Under the pieces are notes generated by a model. That model had not been told where the DNA came from. It did no database searches and saw nothing but the letters and a program-made list of their open reading frames with translations. The translations under genes were made by a program, and so were the position numbers. A DNA stretch of 64,000 nucleotides from VYFG01 sp965221795 (GTDB lineage: Bacteria; Pseudomonadota; Gammaproteobacteria; Arenicellales; Poriferihabitantaceae), in assembly GCA_965221795.1 (NCBI GenBank), contig OZ244914.1:1116001-1180000 (forward strand), in the 5' to 3' direction. Within the stretch, counting starts at the first letter, position 1. Each line of letters opens with the position of its first letter. This document shows, in pieces, positions 1 to 9,281 of this stretch.

Positions 1-11
1 AGGAGAGCGGC

Positions 12-368
12 TTGTTAGCGAATTATTTCCCAATTCTGCTTTTCATGATCATCGCACTGGTACTGGGTGCCGCCGCGATGTCTGCGGGCCTTTTATTCGG
101 TTCCGGAAAGCCTGAGGAAGCGAAACTTTCTCCTTACGAATGCGGTTTTGAAGCCTTCGAAGATTCCCGCATGAAGTTTGATGTTCGGTACTATCTGGTT
201 GCGATTCTTTTTATCATTTTTGACTTGGAAATTGCTTTCCTCTTCCCGTGGGCGATTGTCCTGGATGAAATTGGATTATTCGGCTTCTGGGCCATGATGC
301 TGTTTCTGGCGGTTCTTGTGGTTGGGTTTGTATACGAGTGGAAAAAAGGGGCTCTAGAATGGGAATGA
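12..368 (+). CDS. nuoA: NADH-quinone oxidoreductase subunit A
   Basis: Small membrane subunit of proton-pumping complex I, sited where the peripheral arm meets the membrane arm near the quinone tunnel. The 118-residue product is of usual family length, with three hydrophobic segments and the conserved YECGFE loop and FDLEIAFLFPW stretch typical of NuoA/ND3. The start is TTG with AGGAG at 1-5, a spacing of 6 bases; no ATG lies upstream inside the window. It is the first of 14 consecutive nuo genes, so the operon promoter must lie before the window. Identification is by family motifs and gene order. Confidence 0.95.
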   Translation: MLANYFPILLFMIIALVLGAAAMSAGLLFGSGKPEEAKLSPYECGFEAFEDSRMKFDVRYYLVAILFIIFDLEIAFLFPWAIVLDEIGLFGFWAMMLFLAVLVVGFVYEWKKGALEWE

Positions 369-457
369 TCCCAATCAATGCCCCTTGCGATTCGGACGGA
401 ACTGGGAATTCCAGTGGAACGAGCTGATCACACCAACCGGCCCCATACCTTTATAAC

Positions 458-982
458 ATGACATCTGAAAGTTTTTCCGAAAGGGGTTTTGCCACGGCAA
501 AACTGGACGAGTTGGTCAATTGGGCTCGTACTGGCTCCATGTGGCCAATGACATTCGGCCTCGCCTGCTGTGCCGTCGAAATGATGCAGGCCGGAGCATC
601 CCGTTATGACCTGGACCGTTTCGGTATGCTGTTCCGGCCCAGCCCCCGCCAGTCCGACGTAATGATTGTTGCCGGCACCCTGACCAATAAGATGGCCCCT
701 GCCCTGCGCAAGGTTTATGACCAGATGACGGAGCCCAAATGGGTAATTTCCATGGGATCCTGTGCTAATGGCGGAGGCTACTACCACTATTCCTATTCTG
801 TGGTTCGAGGCTGTGACCGGATCGTACCGGTGGATGTCTATGTGCCCGGCTGCCCTCCCACAGCGGAAGCGTTAATTTATGGCATCCTGCAATTGCAGAA
901 GAAGATTCGCACTATGGAACCGGTCTCCCGCCGACGGGAAATTCTGGAAGCAAAACGTCACTTGGAGGGGCAGCCCGCCTGA
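458..982 (+). CDS. nuoB: NADH-quinone oxidoreductase subunit B
   Basis: Peripheral-arm subunit that carries cluster N2, the last [4Fe-4S] centre, which passes electrons to quinone. The 174-residue protein has the tandem ligands C37-C38 in GLACCAVEMM, then C102 in GSCANGGG and C132 in GCPPTAEALI. The RYDLDRFG and RPSPRQSD stretches are also family hallmarks. It follows nuoA after 89 bases, the longest gap in the first half of the operon; I saw no terminator there. The ATG at 458 gives an N-terminus similar in length to other proteobacterial NuoB proteins. Confidence 0.96.
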   Translation: MTSESFSERGFATAKLDELVNWARTGSMWPMTFGLACCAVEMMQAGASRYDLDRFGMLFRPSPRQSDVMIVAGTLTNKMAPALRKVYDQMTEPKWVISMGSCANGGGYYHYSYSVVRGCDRIVPVDVYVPGCPPTAEALIYGILQLQKKIRTMEPVSRRREILEAKRHLEGQPA

Positions 983-987
983 ATTAC

Positions 988-1617
988 GTGGTGAACTCAT
1001 GCCTGCAATCCCTGTCCGATGACATGACCGCACTGCTTGGCAGTGCGGTCATGTCGACCGCAACGGATCTGGACCAACTGACGCTCGAAATTGATCGTGG
1101 CCAGATTGTGAAAGTCGGTCGCTTGCTGCGGGATGAGGCTGGTTTCGAACAATTGACGGATCTGTGTGGGATGGATTACAGCGGATATGGGCTGGAAGGC
1201 GGAAGTCCGTGGACGGGGGAGCGTTACGCGGTGATTTACCACCTGCTGTCCTATGCCCGCAATACCCGGCTTCGGTTGCGAGTGCCATGCCCGGAAGCCG
1301 ACCCCAGTCTCGGCTCGGTCATAGAGGTCTGGCCGGGGGCAAACTGGTTTGAGCGTGAAGCCTTTGATCTTTTCGGCATCATCTTTCACGGTCATCCTGA
1401 TTTGCGACGGATTCTTACAGACTATGGGTTTATCGGCCATCCGTTTCGCAAAGATTTCCCCCTTTCCGGCCAGGTGGAGATGCGTTATGACGAAACACAG
1501 GCAAGGGTCATCTACCAACCCGTTTCCATCGAGCCGAGGGTTCTGGTGCCCAGGTCCATTCACAAGGATATTCCCGACCGCCGGGAAGACGTTTCCCATA
1601 TGCCGGAAGGTGCCTAA
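988..1617 (+). CDS. nuoC: NADH-quinone oxidoreductase subunit C
   Basis: 30-kDa peripheral-arm subunit that packs against NuoD beside the quinone site. The product carries the family signature around WFEREAFDLFGIIFHGHPDL and ends in the conserved HPFRKDFPL region. It is a separate gene, not fused to nuoD as in E. coli. The chosen GTG at 988 gives 209 residues; GTG 991, ATG 1024 and ATG 1051 are alternatives. The stop overlaps the nuoD start (TAATG). Codons 12-23 contain a perfect 15-bp inverted repeat, listed separately. Confidence 0.94.
   Translation: MVNSCLQSLSDDMTALLGSAVMSTATDLDQLTLEIDRGQIVKVGRLLRDEAGFEQLTDLCGMDYSGYGLEGGSPWTGERYAVIYHLLSYARNTRLRLRVPCPEADPSLGSVIEVWPGANWFEREAFDLFGIIFHGHPDLRRILTDYGFIGHPFRKDFPLSGQVEMRYDETQARVIYQPVSIEPRVLVPRSIHKDIPDRREDVSHMPEGA
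1021..1055. repeat. Perfect 15-bp hairpin in the 5' coding end of nuoC
   Basis: Bases 1021-1035 (GACATGACCGCACTG) and 1041-1055 are exact reverse complements around a 5-base loop, CTTGG. The stem is GC-rich and covers two alternative nuoC start codons (ATG 1024 and 1051). The dyad is seen directly in the sequence. A role in translation, or in mRNA processing between nuoB and nuoC, is inference. There is no T-tract, so it is not a standard intrinsic terminator. Confidence 0.85.
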
Positions 1618-2870
1618 TGGCCGAGATCCGGAACTACACCATGAATTTCGGGCCGCAGCACCCAGCAGCCCATGGGGTATTGCGCATCATCATGGAGATG
1701 GACGGTGAAGTCATTGAACGCTGTGACCCCCACATCGGTCTGTTACACCGCGGTACGGAAAAGCTTGCCGAGTCGAAACCATTCAACCAGAGTATTGGCT
1801 ACATGGACCGTCTCGACTATGTGTCCATGATGTGCAATGAGCACGCCTATGTGATGGCGATTGAGTCGCTTCTGCAGGTCACTCCCCCGCTTCGGGCCCA
1901 ATATATCCGGGTTATGTTCGATGAAATTACGCGGATACTCAACCACTGTATGTGGCTCGGTGCCCATGCCCTGGACATCGGGGCCATGACCGTTTTCCTC
2001 TATACGTTTCGGGAACGGGAAGACCTCATGGACTGTTATGAAGCCGTCAGTGGTGCGCGCATGCATGCCACTTATTTCCGCCCGGGAGGGGTCTATCGGG
2101 ACTTGCCGGATCAGATGCCGCAATATGTGCAGAGCGGTCGCTTTGATGGCAAGGAACTGAAACGACGCAATGCCGACCGGGAAGGCTCGCTGCTGGACTT
2201 CATCGAAGCCTTCACCCATCGCTTCCCCGGCTATGTGGACGAATACGAAACCCTGCTTTCAGACAACCGGATCTGGAAACAACGGACCGTGGATATCGGC
2301 ATCGTCCATCCGGACCGAGCCAAGGCACTGGGTTTCACCGGCCCCATGCTCAGAGGGTCGGGCATTGAATGGGACCTCCGCAAGACCCGTCCCTACGAAA
2401 TCTATGACCGCCTGGATTTTGATATTCCGGTTGGCACCAACGGCGACAGCTATGATCGCTATCTGGTTCGGGTGGAAGAGATGCGGCAAGCCAATCGAAT
2501 CATCCGACAGTGTGTGGATTGGCTCCGGCAGAATCCCGGCTCTGTGATGATTGACGATCATAAGTTGGCACCGCCTTCCCGGGAGGACATGAAAGGTGAC
2601 ATGGAATCCCTGATTCACCATTTCAAACTGTTTACTGAAGGATATTGTGTGCCGGCAGGCGAAACCTATACGGCCATCGAGCACCCCAAAGGGGAATTTG
2701 GCGTTTTTCTCGTATCGGATGGTGCCAACAAACCTTTTCGGGTCAAGGTCCGTGCACCCGGATTTCCACATCTGGCTGCGTTGGATGAAATGTCCCGGGG
2801 ACATATGCTGGCCGACATGGTGGCCATTATCGGCACCCAGGATATTGTGTTTGGTGAGATTGATCGCTGA
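1617..2870 (+). CDS. nuoD: NADH-quinone oxidoreductase subunit D
   Basis: 49-kDa subunit of complex I, homologous to the large subunit of NiFe hydrogenases, which lines the quinone-binding cavity. The 417-residue product is of normal length. It shows PQHPAAHG near residue 13, GLLHRGTEKL near 42, the DIGAMTVFLYTFREREDLMD helix and a C-terminus ending in IIGTQDIVFGEIDR with the invariant Asp and Arg. Its ATG overlaps the nuoC stop and its own stop overlaps the nuoE ATG, so translation is probably coupled through C-D-E. Confidence 0.97.
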   Translation: MAEIRNYTMNFGPQHPAAHGVLRIIMEMDGEVIERCDPHIGLLHRGTEKLAESKPFNQSIGYMDRLDYVSMMCNEHAYVMAIESLLQVTPPLRAQYIRVMFDEITRILNHCMWLGAHALDIGAMTVFLYTFREREDLMDCYEAVSGARMHATYFRPGGVYRDLPDQMPQYVQSGRFDGKELKRRNADREGSLLDFIEAFTHRFPGYVDEYETLLSDNRIWKQRTVDIGIVHPDRAKALGFTGPMLRGSGIEWDLRKTRPYEIYDRLDFDIPVGTNGDSYDRYLVRVEEMRQANRIIRQCVDWLRQNPGSVMIDDHKLAPPSREDMKGDMESLIHHFKLFTEGYCVPAGETYTAIEHPKGEFGVFLVSDGANKPFRVKVRAPGFPHLAALDEMSRGHMLADMVAIIGTQDIVFGEIDR

Positions 2871-3373
2871 TGAGCCAACCGCCCCATGACCAAAGACGCC
2901 AAAGCCTGCTGAGTCCGGCCGCGCACCGGGAAATCGAACAGGAATGTACCAAATATCCACCGGACCGCCGGCAGTCCGCCCTGCTCGCAGCCCTGCGTAT
3001 CGCCCAGGATGAGCACCGCTGGCTCTCGGACGCATTGATTGAAGACGTGGCGGAAGTGATCGGGGTCCCCGTCGTTCGTGCGTATGAGGTGGCGACGTTC
3101 TACTCCATGTACCAATTGAAGCCAGTGGGGAAAAACGTTATCCGCCTGTGTACCAACATCTCCTGCATGTTGCGCGGATGCGATGCCATTCAACAGCATC
3201 TTGAACAGAAACTGGGGATCCGGATGGGCCAGACTACTGCAGATGACCGGTTTACCCTGCAGGAAGTCGAATGCCTCTGTGCCTGTGCCGGGGCCCCGAT
3301 GATGCAGGTGAACCGGGACTATCACGAAAACCTGACGCCGGAACGGGTCGATGAGATTCTGGAGCGGTATTGA
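2870..3373 (+). CDS. nuoE: NADH-quinone oxidoreductase subunit E
   Basis: 24-kDa subunit of the NADH-oxidising module that carries [2Fe-2S] cluster N1a. A thioredoxin-like fold is expected. Ligands C94 and C99 (CTNISC) and C135 and C139 (CLCAC) fit the C-x4-C ... C-x3-C pattern; C137 between the last two is an extra cysteine. The helical N-terminus includes the VATFYSMY segment usual in NuoE. The product is 167 residues. It overlaps nuoD by one base, and nuoF starts within a few bases of its stop. Confidence 0.95.
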   Translation: MSQPPHDQRRQSLLSPAAHREIEQECTKYPPDRRQSALLAALRIAQDEHRWLSDALIEDVAEVIGVPVVRAYEVATFYSMYQLKPVGKNVIRLCTNISCMLRGCDAIQQHLEQKLGIRMGQTTADDRFTLQEVECLCACAGAPMMQVNRDYHENLTPERVDEILERY

Positions 3374-3375
3374 GC

Positions 3376-4689
3376 ATGTCTATGTTGGAATTCAACACCA
3401 TGAAGGTTCGAGGGAGTGTCTGCTACCCCCCGGAGGGTATCGACCAACCCTGGACGCTGGCTGCCTACCGGAATTGGGGAGGGTACCGTGCACTGGAGCG
3501 GATATTGCAGGAACAAACCGACCCGGAGGCCATCATTGACTGCCTCAAGACATCCAATCTGCGAGGACGGGGGGGAGCGGGATTTCCACCAGGCATCAAG
3601 TGGAGTTTCATGCCCCGCAGTACATCGGGGCAAAAATATATCCTGTGCAATTCCGATGAGGGCGAACCCGGAACCTGTAAAGACCGGGATATCTTGCGCT
3701 ACAACCCCCATGCACTGATTGAAGGTATGGCGATTGCCGGCTATGTGATGGGGGCCAGCATTGGCTACAACTTCATTCGGGGGGAGTTCTGGGAACCGTA
3801 TCAGCAGGTCGAGCAGGCACTGCGTGAAGCTCATGAGGCTGGCTTCCTTGGCCAGAATATCCTGGGCTCCGGTTTCGCTTTTGACATGCATAACCACTTG
3901 GGTGCCGGAGCGTATATCTGTGGGGAAGAAACCGCACTCATGGAAGCCCTGGAGGGCAAAAAAGGTCAACCCCGTTTCAAGCCCCCCTTTCCTGCCGCTT
4001 TCGGACTGTATGGGTGTCCATCCACCATCAACAACACCGAATCGCTTGCCTCCGTACCGGCTATTCTGCGGGCCAATGGGGACTGGATGAATGGAGAATG
4101 GTTTCGCAATATCGGGGTGGAAAATGCCGGAGGTACGAAAATCTTCTCTGTCTCCGGCCATGTCGTGAATCCGGGCAATTTCGAAATCCCGATGGGAACT
4201 CCTTTCCGGGAACTGCTGACCATGGCCGGGGGAGTGTGGAAAGGCCGCCGGCTGAAAGCCGTCATCCCCGGAGGGTCGTCGGTGCCGGTCCTGCCGGCAG
4301 AAATTATTCTGGAATGTACGATGGACTATGATGCGCTGCGCGATGCCGGCTCCGCAGTCGGAGCCGGTTCCGTCATCATCATGGATGAAAGCACCGACAT
4401 GGTCCAAGTATTGGAGCGGCTGTCCTATTTTTATCATGAGGAATCCTGTGGGCAATGCACTCCCTGCCGGGAAGGTACCGGATGGTTGTACCGCATCCTC
4501 CGACGGATCAACCGTGGTCGGGGCATCCCGGAAGATCTGGATACCCTGCTGGACGTGGCTAACCGGATCGAAGGGCGAACCATCTGTGCCCTGGGAGATG
4601 CGGCGGCGTGGCCAGTCCAGAGCTTTCTCAAGCACTTTCGCCACGAATTTGAAGAAAAAATTCGCCTTGCGGGGAACCAGGCCGCCTGA
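3376..4689 (+). CDS. nuoF: NADH-quinone oxidoreductase subunit F (NADH/FMN binding)
   Basis: 51-kDa flavoprotein subunit that binds NADH and FMN and carries cluster N3. It has the glycine-rich NADH loop GRGGAGFP, the FMN motif NSDEGEPGTCKDRD, and the [4Fe-4S] motif SCGQCTPCREG with a fourth cysteine in TICALGD near the C-terminus. The chosen ATG at 3376 gives 437 residues. A TTG at 3370 and an ATG at 3382 are alternatives. It begins 2 bases after the nuoE stop and works with NuoE and NuoG as the electron-input module. Confidence 0.96.
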   Translation: MSMLEFNTMKVRGSVCYPPEGIDQPWTLAAYRNWGGYRALERILQEQTDPEAIIDCLKTSNLRGRGGAGFPPGIKWSFMPRSTSGQKYILCNSDEGEPGTCKDRDILRYNPHALIEGMAIAGYVMGASIGYNFIRGEFWEPYQQVEQALREAHEAGFLGQNILGSGFAFDMHNHLGAGAYICGEETALMEALEGKKGQPRFKPPFPAAFGLYGCPSTINNTESLASVPAILRANGDWMNGEWFRNIGVENAGGTKIFSVSGHVVNPGNFEIPMGTPFRELLTMAGGVWKGRRLKAVIPGGSSVPVLPAEIILECTMDYDALRDAGSAVGAGSVIIMDESTDMVQVLERLSYFYHEESCGQCTPCREGTGWLYRILRRINRGRGIPEDLDTLLDVANRIEGRTICALGDAAAWPVQSFLKHFRHEFEEKIRLAGNQAA

Positions 4690-4706
4690 GAGTACGATTT
4701 TCGACG

Positions 4707-7082
4707 ATGACCATAGCAACCATAGAAGTGGACGGCACTATTCTGGAGGCCGAAGCCGGCCGGATGCTGATTGAGGTCACCGATGCCGCCGGCATCTACA
4801 TCCCCCGCTTCTGCTATCACGAAAAGCTATCGGTCGCGGCCAACTGCCGCATGTGCCTGGTGGAAGTGGAAAAAGCACCCAAACCTCTGCCCGCCTGCGC
4901 TACCCCGGTAATGGACGGCATGAAAGTCCATACCCGTAGCCCACTGGCCCGGGAAGCCCAAAAAGGCACCATGGAATTCCTGCTGATCAATCATCCCCTC
5001 GATTGTCCGGTCTGCGACCAGGGAGGAGAATGCCCTTTACAGGATCAGGCTATGGGATATGGCAAGGATGAGTCCCGATATCGCGAACCCAAACGGGTCG
5101 TACCCAATCCAGATATCGGCCCGCTCATTGCCACGGAAATGACCCGCTGCATTCACTGTACGCGCTGTGTTCGGTTCGGTGAAGAGGTTGCTGGGATCAT
5201 GGAAATGGGAGCACCCGGTCGGGGAGAATTCACCCGGATTGCAACTTTCCTCAACCGTTCGATTGATTCCGAAGTATCGGGAAACATGATTGATCTGTGC
5301 CCGGTCGGGGCACTGACTTCAAAACCCTATCGCTTTTCTGCACGTTCCTGGGAACTGGAAAGCCATGCCGTGATCAGCCCCCATGACTGTGTAGGTACCA
5401 ATATGCAGGTACAGACCTTGCGAGGCGTCGTGGAACGGGTGTTGCCAGCAGAGAACGAAGAAGTCAACGAATGCTGGCTGGCGGACCGGGATCGATATGG
5501 ATACGAGGCGGTTCATTCCGATGAGCGCCTTCTGCATCCCATGGTCCGGTACCAAGATGGCTGGAAAGAAGTCCCCTGGCAAACGGCCCTGGAACATGCT
5601 GTTAACGGGGTCCGAGCAGTGATCCGGTCCGGCAAGGCCGAAGATGTCGGTGCCTTGGCTTCCCCCTGCGTCACCTTGGAAGAAGCCTATCTGTTGCAGA
5701 AGCTACTACGGCGATTGGGCTCTCATAATATTGACCATCGGCTGACGCAACAGGATTTTCGCGATGATGGCAGTGCGCCATTGTTTCCCGGACTGGAATT
5801 TCCCATTGTCGATCTGGATTCGGTCCAGGCCGCCTTGCTGGTGGGCTCCAACCTGCGTAAGGAACAGCCGTTACTGTCCATCCGGTTGCGTCGGGCTGTA
5901 CGCCAGAACCACGCCCGGGTGGGAATGCTGGATCTCATGGATTCTCCACAAAATCATGACCTGGTGGACTGTCTTGCCGTTCCACCATCTGACCTCGTCG
6001 ACACCTTGGCAGCGGTAGCGCGTACGGTCGCCGAACAACAGGAAGTCGCCCTACCACAGGCCATCTACCCCGGGGCAGATGGAAAGGTTATGACCGCCAC
6101 CGTTACCGCACTGCAGGAAGCGGGCAACCAGGGCGTTGTTGTTCTGGGGGCCAATGCCTTGCAGCATCGGGATGCCGCCGAACTCCGTGCCATCGCTCAA
6201 TGGATTGCCACCCAAACCGGTGCCCGTTTGGGCATCCTGGCTCCGGCGAACAGTGCGGCGGCTTGGGTTGGAGGCTGCCTCCCCCATCGGCATGCCATGG
6301 GCAAGGCAGTCACTACCCCAGGCAGGGATGCAGCGGACATGCTTACCGAGGGATGCCGGGCATTTCTCTTGCTTGGCACCGAACCGGAATACGATGCGCT
6401 GGACGGGGGCAATGCGCACCGCGCCATGCAGAATGCGGAGTTTGTAGTCCAGATCAGCCCCTTCCGCAGTGATCTGGCACTCGAATATGCGGATGTGCTC
6501 TTGCCCATGGCGGCCTTTACTGAGGCTGCCGGTACCTTTATCAACTGTGAAGGGCGGGTACAGTCGTCCGCGGTAGCCACCCGTCCAATGGGAGAATCCC
6601 GTCCAGCTTGGAAAATCCTGCGCGTGCTCGGCAATTGGTTTCATCTTGATGGCTTTGACCAAATCACTCTTGAGGACGTACTAGAGGAAATTCAGCCCGC
6701 CCCCCGCCTCTCGCTGGGTCCATCTGGCGAATTTCACTATCCGGCAAGCCGCAGGGGGCCGATCCAAATTGACGGATTGGAGCGCATTGCCGATGTCCCC
6801 ATGTATCGCGGTGACCCGACCATACGAAGGGCCGCCGCGTTGCAACAGACCGCCGACAACCCCCCTGCCGGGGCCGGTTTGCACCCTGACACTCTAACCA
6901 CACTCTCCCTTCATCATGGACAGGTCGCCACCGTTCGGAGTCGCGACCAACACTGCTCCATCCCGATTGTGGCGGACGCCCGCATCCCTCGAGGATGCAT
7001 CCACATTCCATCGGGATATCGCGAGACTACCCTTTTCGACTTGTGCGGCGAGTTCTGGATTGAACCCGGAGAAACAGCATGA
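4707..7082 (+). CDS. nuoG: NADH-quinone oxidoreductase subunit G
   Basis: 75-kDa iron-sulfur subunit that wires the NADH module to the quinone module. Residues 1-75 form a [2Fe-2S] ferredoxin domain with C36, C47, C50 and C64 (C-x10-C-x2-C-x13-C). Next come the His/Cys motif around HPLDCPVCDQGGECPLQD and a 4Fe-4S set, CIHCTRC ... CPVGAL. The remaining roughly 550 residues are the molybdopterin-oxidoreductase-like domain, which has no cofactor in complex I. At 791 residues it is of normal length. Its stop overlaps the nuoH ATG (ATGA). Confidence 0.95.
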   Translation: MTIATIEVDGTILEAEAGRMLIEVTDAAGIYIPRFCYHEKLSVAANCRMCLVEVEKAPKPLPACATPVMDGMKVHTRSPLAREAQKGTMEFLLINHPLDCPVCDQGGECPLQDQAMGYGKDESRYREPKRVVPNPDIGPLIATEMTRCIHCTRCVRFGEEVAGIMEMGAPGRGEFTRIATFLNRSIDSEVSGNMIDLCPVGALTSKPYRFSARSWELESHAVISPHDCVGTNMQVQTLRGVVERVLPAENEEVNECWLADRDRYGYEAVHSDERLLHPMVRYQDGWKEVPWQTALEHAVNGVRAVIRSGKAEDVGALASPCVTLEEAYLLQKLLRRLGSHNIDHRLTQQDFRDDGSAPLFPGLEFPIVDLDSVQAALLVGSNLRKEQPLLSIRLRRAVRQNHARVGMLDLMDSPQNHDLVDCLAVPPSDLVDTLAAVARTVAEQQEVALPQAIYPGADGKVMTATVTALQEAGNQGVVVLGANALQHRDAAELRAIAQWIATQTGARLGILAPANSAAAWVGGCLPHRHAMGKAVTTPGRDAADMLTEGCRAFLLLGTEPEYDALDGGNAHRAMQNAEFVVQISPFRSDLALEYADVLLPMAAFTEAAGTFINCEGRVQSSAVATRPMGESRPAWKILRVLGNWFHLDGFDQITLEDVLEEIQPAPRLSLGPSGEFHYPASRRGPIQIDGLERIADVPMYRGDPTIRRAAALQQTADNPPAGAGLHPDTLTTLSLHHGQVATVRSRDQHCSIPIVADARIPRGCIHIPSGYRETTLFDLCGEFWIEPGETA

Positions 7083-8128
7083 TCCGGGACCTGGTTTTCT
7101 TTCTGACAGGCTGGTTGCCGGAATCTCTGCAGATATTGGTTTGGGTGGTACTGAAAATCGTGGCCATTCTGGTGCCGCTTCTGGCCTGCGTTGCCTACTT
7201 CACCTTTGCCGAACGCAAGTTGATCGGGTACATGCAGCTCCGGGTGGGGCCGAATCGGGTGGGTCCCCGAGGATGGTTGCAGCCCATCGCCGATGCGGCC
7301 AAGCTATTGATGAAGGAGTTGATCATACCTACCCAGGCCAATCGATATCTGTTCCTGATGGCACCAGTCCTTTCACTTGGCCCTGCCCTGGCCGCCTGGG
7401 CAGTGATACCCTTCTCGAATCACCTCGTGCTGGCGGACATTGATGCCAGTCTGCTCTATGTGCTGGCTCTCACTTCGATGGGGGTATACGGGGTGATTGT
7501 AGCGGGATGGGCCTCCAATTCCAAATACGCTTTTCTGGGTGCTATGCGTTCGGCTGCACAGATTGTGGCCTATGAGATTGCCATGGGGTTTGCCTTGGTA
7601 GGAGTCCTGATGGTGGCTGGAAGCCTCAATCTCCGGGAAATTGTACTGGCCCAGGAGGGGAACTTTCTCAGTTGGTACTGGTTACCGCTGTTTCCGCTGT
7701 TCATCGTGTATTTCATCTCCGGAGTTGCGGAAACCAACCGAGCCCCTTTTGATGTCGCCGAAGGCGAATCTGAAATCGTCGCCGGGTTCCATGTGGAATA
7801 TTCCGGAATGGGTTTTGCCGTGTTCTTTATGGCGGAGTATGCCAACATGGTCCTGATCGCTGCCCTGACGGTATTGATGTTCCTCGGTGGCTGGTTACCT
7901 CCATGGGATATAGCCCCTTTCAATTGGCTGCCGGGGGTGATGTGGTTCGGGCTCAAGACCACCTTGGTCGCATTCCTCTTCCTGTGGCTTCGCGCCACTT
8001 TTCCACGCTATCGCTATGATCAGATCATGCGCCTTGGCTGGAAGGTTCTGATTCCAGTCACCCTGGTCTGGATTTTCGTTGTCGGCATAGGCAAGTTTTA
8101 CACACCATTCACGGCATTTTTTGCCTAG
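7079..8128 (+). CDS. nuoH: NADH-quinone oxidoreductase subunit H
   Basis: Integral membrane subunit (ND1) that forms the entrance of the quinone tunnel and links the arms. The 349-residue, strongly hydrophobic product has the signatures GPNRVGPRGWLQPIADAAK and EGESEIVAGFHVEYSGM; the acidic residues in the second line the E-channel. The protein begins with a hydrophobic helix and ends in a hydrophobic segment. It overlaps nuoG by four bases and ends 10 bases before the chosen nuoI start. Confidence 0.96.
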   Translation: MIRDLVFFLTGWLPESLQILVWVVLKIVAILVPLLACVAYFTFAERKLIGYMQLRVGPNRVGPRGWLQPIADAAKLLMKELIIPTQANRYLFLMAPVLSLGPALAAWAVIPFSNHLVLADIDASLLYVLALTSMGVYGVIVAGWASNSKYAFLGAMRSAAQIVAYEIAMGFALVGVLMVAGSLNLREIVLAQEGNFLSWYWLPLFPLFIVYFISGVAETNRAPFDVAEGESEIVAGFHVEYSGMGFAVFFMAEYANMVLIAALTVLMFLGGWLPPWDIAPFNWLPGVMWFGLKTTLVAFLFLWLRATFPRYRYDQIMRLGWKVLIPVTLVWIFVVGIGKFYTPFTAFFA

Positions 8129-8138
8129 GAGCGTGAGC

Positions 8139-8630
8139 ATGGGCATCGACTTCAAACAGCTGTATAAGACTTTTTCCCTGAAGGAACTGCGCAAAGGCCT
8201 CGCGGTGACCGGGAAACGCCTGTTTGATCGCAAGATCACCTTGATGTATCCGGAAGAAAAAACGCCGAAATCGCCTCGTTTTCGCGGGCTACACGCCCTG
8301 CGTCGATATCCCAATGGGGAAGAACGCTGTATCGCTTGCAAGCTCTGCGAAGCGGTCTGTCCCGCTCTCGCCATCACCATTGATTCGGAGGAACGGGAAG
8401 ACGGACAGCGCCGGACCACTCGATACGACATTGATCTTTTCAAATGTATCTATTGCGGATTTTGCGAAGAAGCCTGTCCGGTTGATTCGATTGTGCTGAC
8501 CGATATTCACGAATTCCATATGGAGCAGAATCATGAACGATTGATTACCAAACAACAGCTTCTGGAAATCGGTGACCAATATGAAGAACAGATTGCCGAG
8601 GCCCGTCGTCAGGACGCGCCCTTCCGATAG
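8139..8630 (+). CDS. nuoI: NADH-quinone oxidoreductase subunit I
   Basis: 23-kDa ferredoxin-like subunit that carries clusters N6a and N6b and feeds electrons to NuoB. Two C-x2-C-x2-C-x3-C motifs are visible, C64/67/70/74 in CIACKLCEAVCPA and C103/106/109/113 in CIYCGFCEEACPV. I chose ATG 8139 (163 residues) because TAGGAG sits 8 bases upstream. An upstream TTG at 8121 would overlap nuoH. The N-terminal segment is the amphipathic membrane anchor typical of NuoI. Confidence 0.95.
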   Translation: MGIDFKQLYKTFSLKELRKGLAVTGKRLFDRKITLMYPEEKTPKSPRFRGLHALRRYPNGEERCIACKLCEAVCPALAITIDSEEREDGQRRTTRYDIDLFKCIYCGFCEEACPVDSIVLTDIHEFHMEQNHERLITKQQLLEIGDQYEEQIAEARRQDAPFR

Positions 8631-8639
8631 AATCGCTCC

Positions 8640-9281
8640 ATGACATTCGTTCAGTTCTGCTTCTACCTGTTCGCCACTATTCTGGTGCTCGCTGCCGGAA
8701 TGGTCGTGACTATCCGCAACCCGGTGAAATCGGCCCTTTTTTTAGTGCTGGCTTTCTTCAGTGCGGCCTGCATCTGGATCACTCTGGAAGCGGAGTTTCT
8801 CGCCATCGTGCTGGTTCTGGTGTATGTCGGTGCTGTCATGGTGCTATTCCTGTTTGTCGTGATGATGCTGGACATTGACCTCGCTGTCCTGCGTTCGGGT
8901 TTTACCCGTTATTTGCCAGTAGGCAGTGTCATTGCGATACTGCTGATCCTGGAGACCGCGCTGGTCATGGTCCATGGCTTTGGTCCCGCAGACTTCGCTG
9001 CCCCAGCAGCGCATCCGGTCGATTACAGCAACTCCCGGGAGTTGGGGCGACTGCTCTATACCGACTTTGTCTATCCGTTTGAACTCGCTGCCGTGATCCT
9101 GCTGGTGGCTATTATCGCTGCCATCGCACTGACCATGCGCAAACGCCCGGACAACAAATATGTCAATCCGACCGGCCAGGTGACCGTCCGAAGGGAAGAT
9201 CGCCTCCGCATCGTGAAAATGCCGTCCTCACCCCGGCAGGACGCCTCGAATCCGGCCCCTCCCGCAGGCGGTGGAGAATGA
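8640..9281 (+). CDS. nuoJ: NADH-quinone oxidoreductase subunit J
   Basis: ND6-type membrane subunit. The 213-residue protein has five hydrophobic segments, and the third includes the conserved LVLVYVGAVMVLFLFVVMML stretch with the pi-bulge helix that couples quinone chemistry to proton pumping in known structures. The C-terminal 40 residues are hydrophilic and proline- and arginine-rich, as in other gammaproteobacterial NuoJ. It overlaps nuoK by four bases (ATGA). Confidence 0.94.
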   Translation: MTFVQFCFYLFATILVLAAGMVVTIRNPVKSALFLVLAFFSAACIWITLEAEFLAIVLVLVYVGAVMVLFLFVVMMLDIDLAVLRSGFTRYLPVGSVIAILLILETALVMVHGFGPADFAAPAAHPVDYSNSRELGRLLYTDFVYPFELAAVILLVAIIAAIALTMRKRPDNKYVNPTGQVTVRREDRLRIVKMPSSPRQDASNPAPPAGGGE

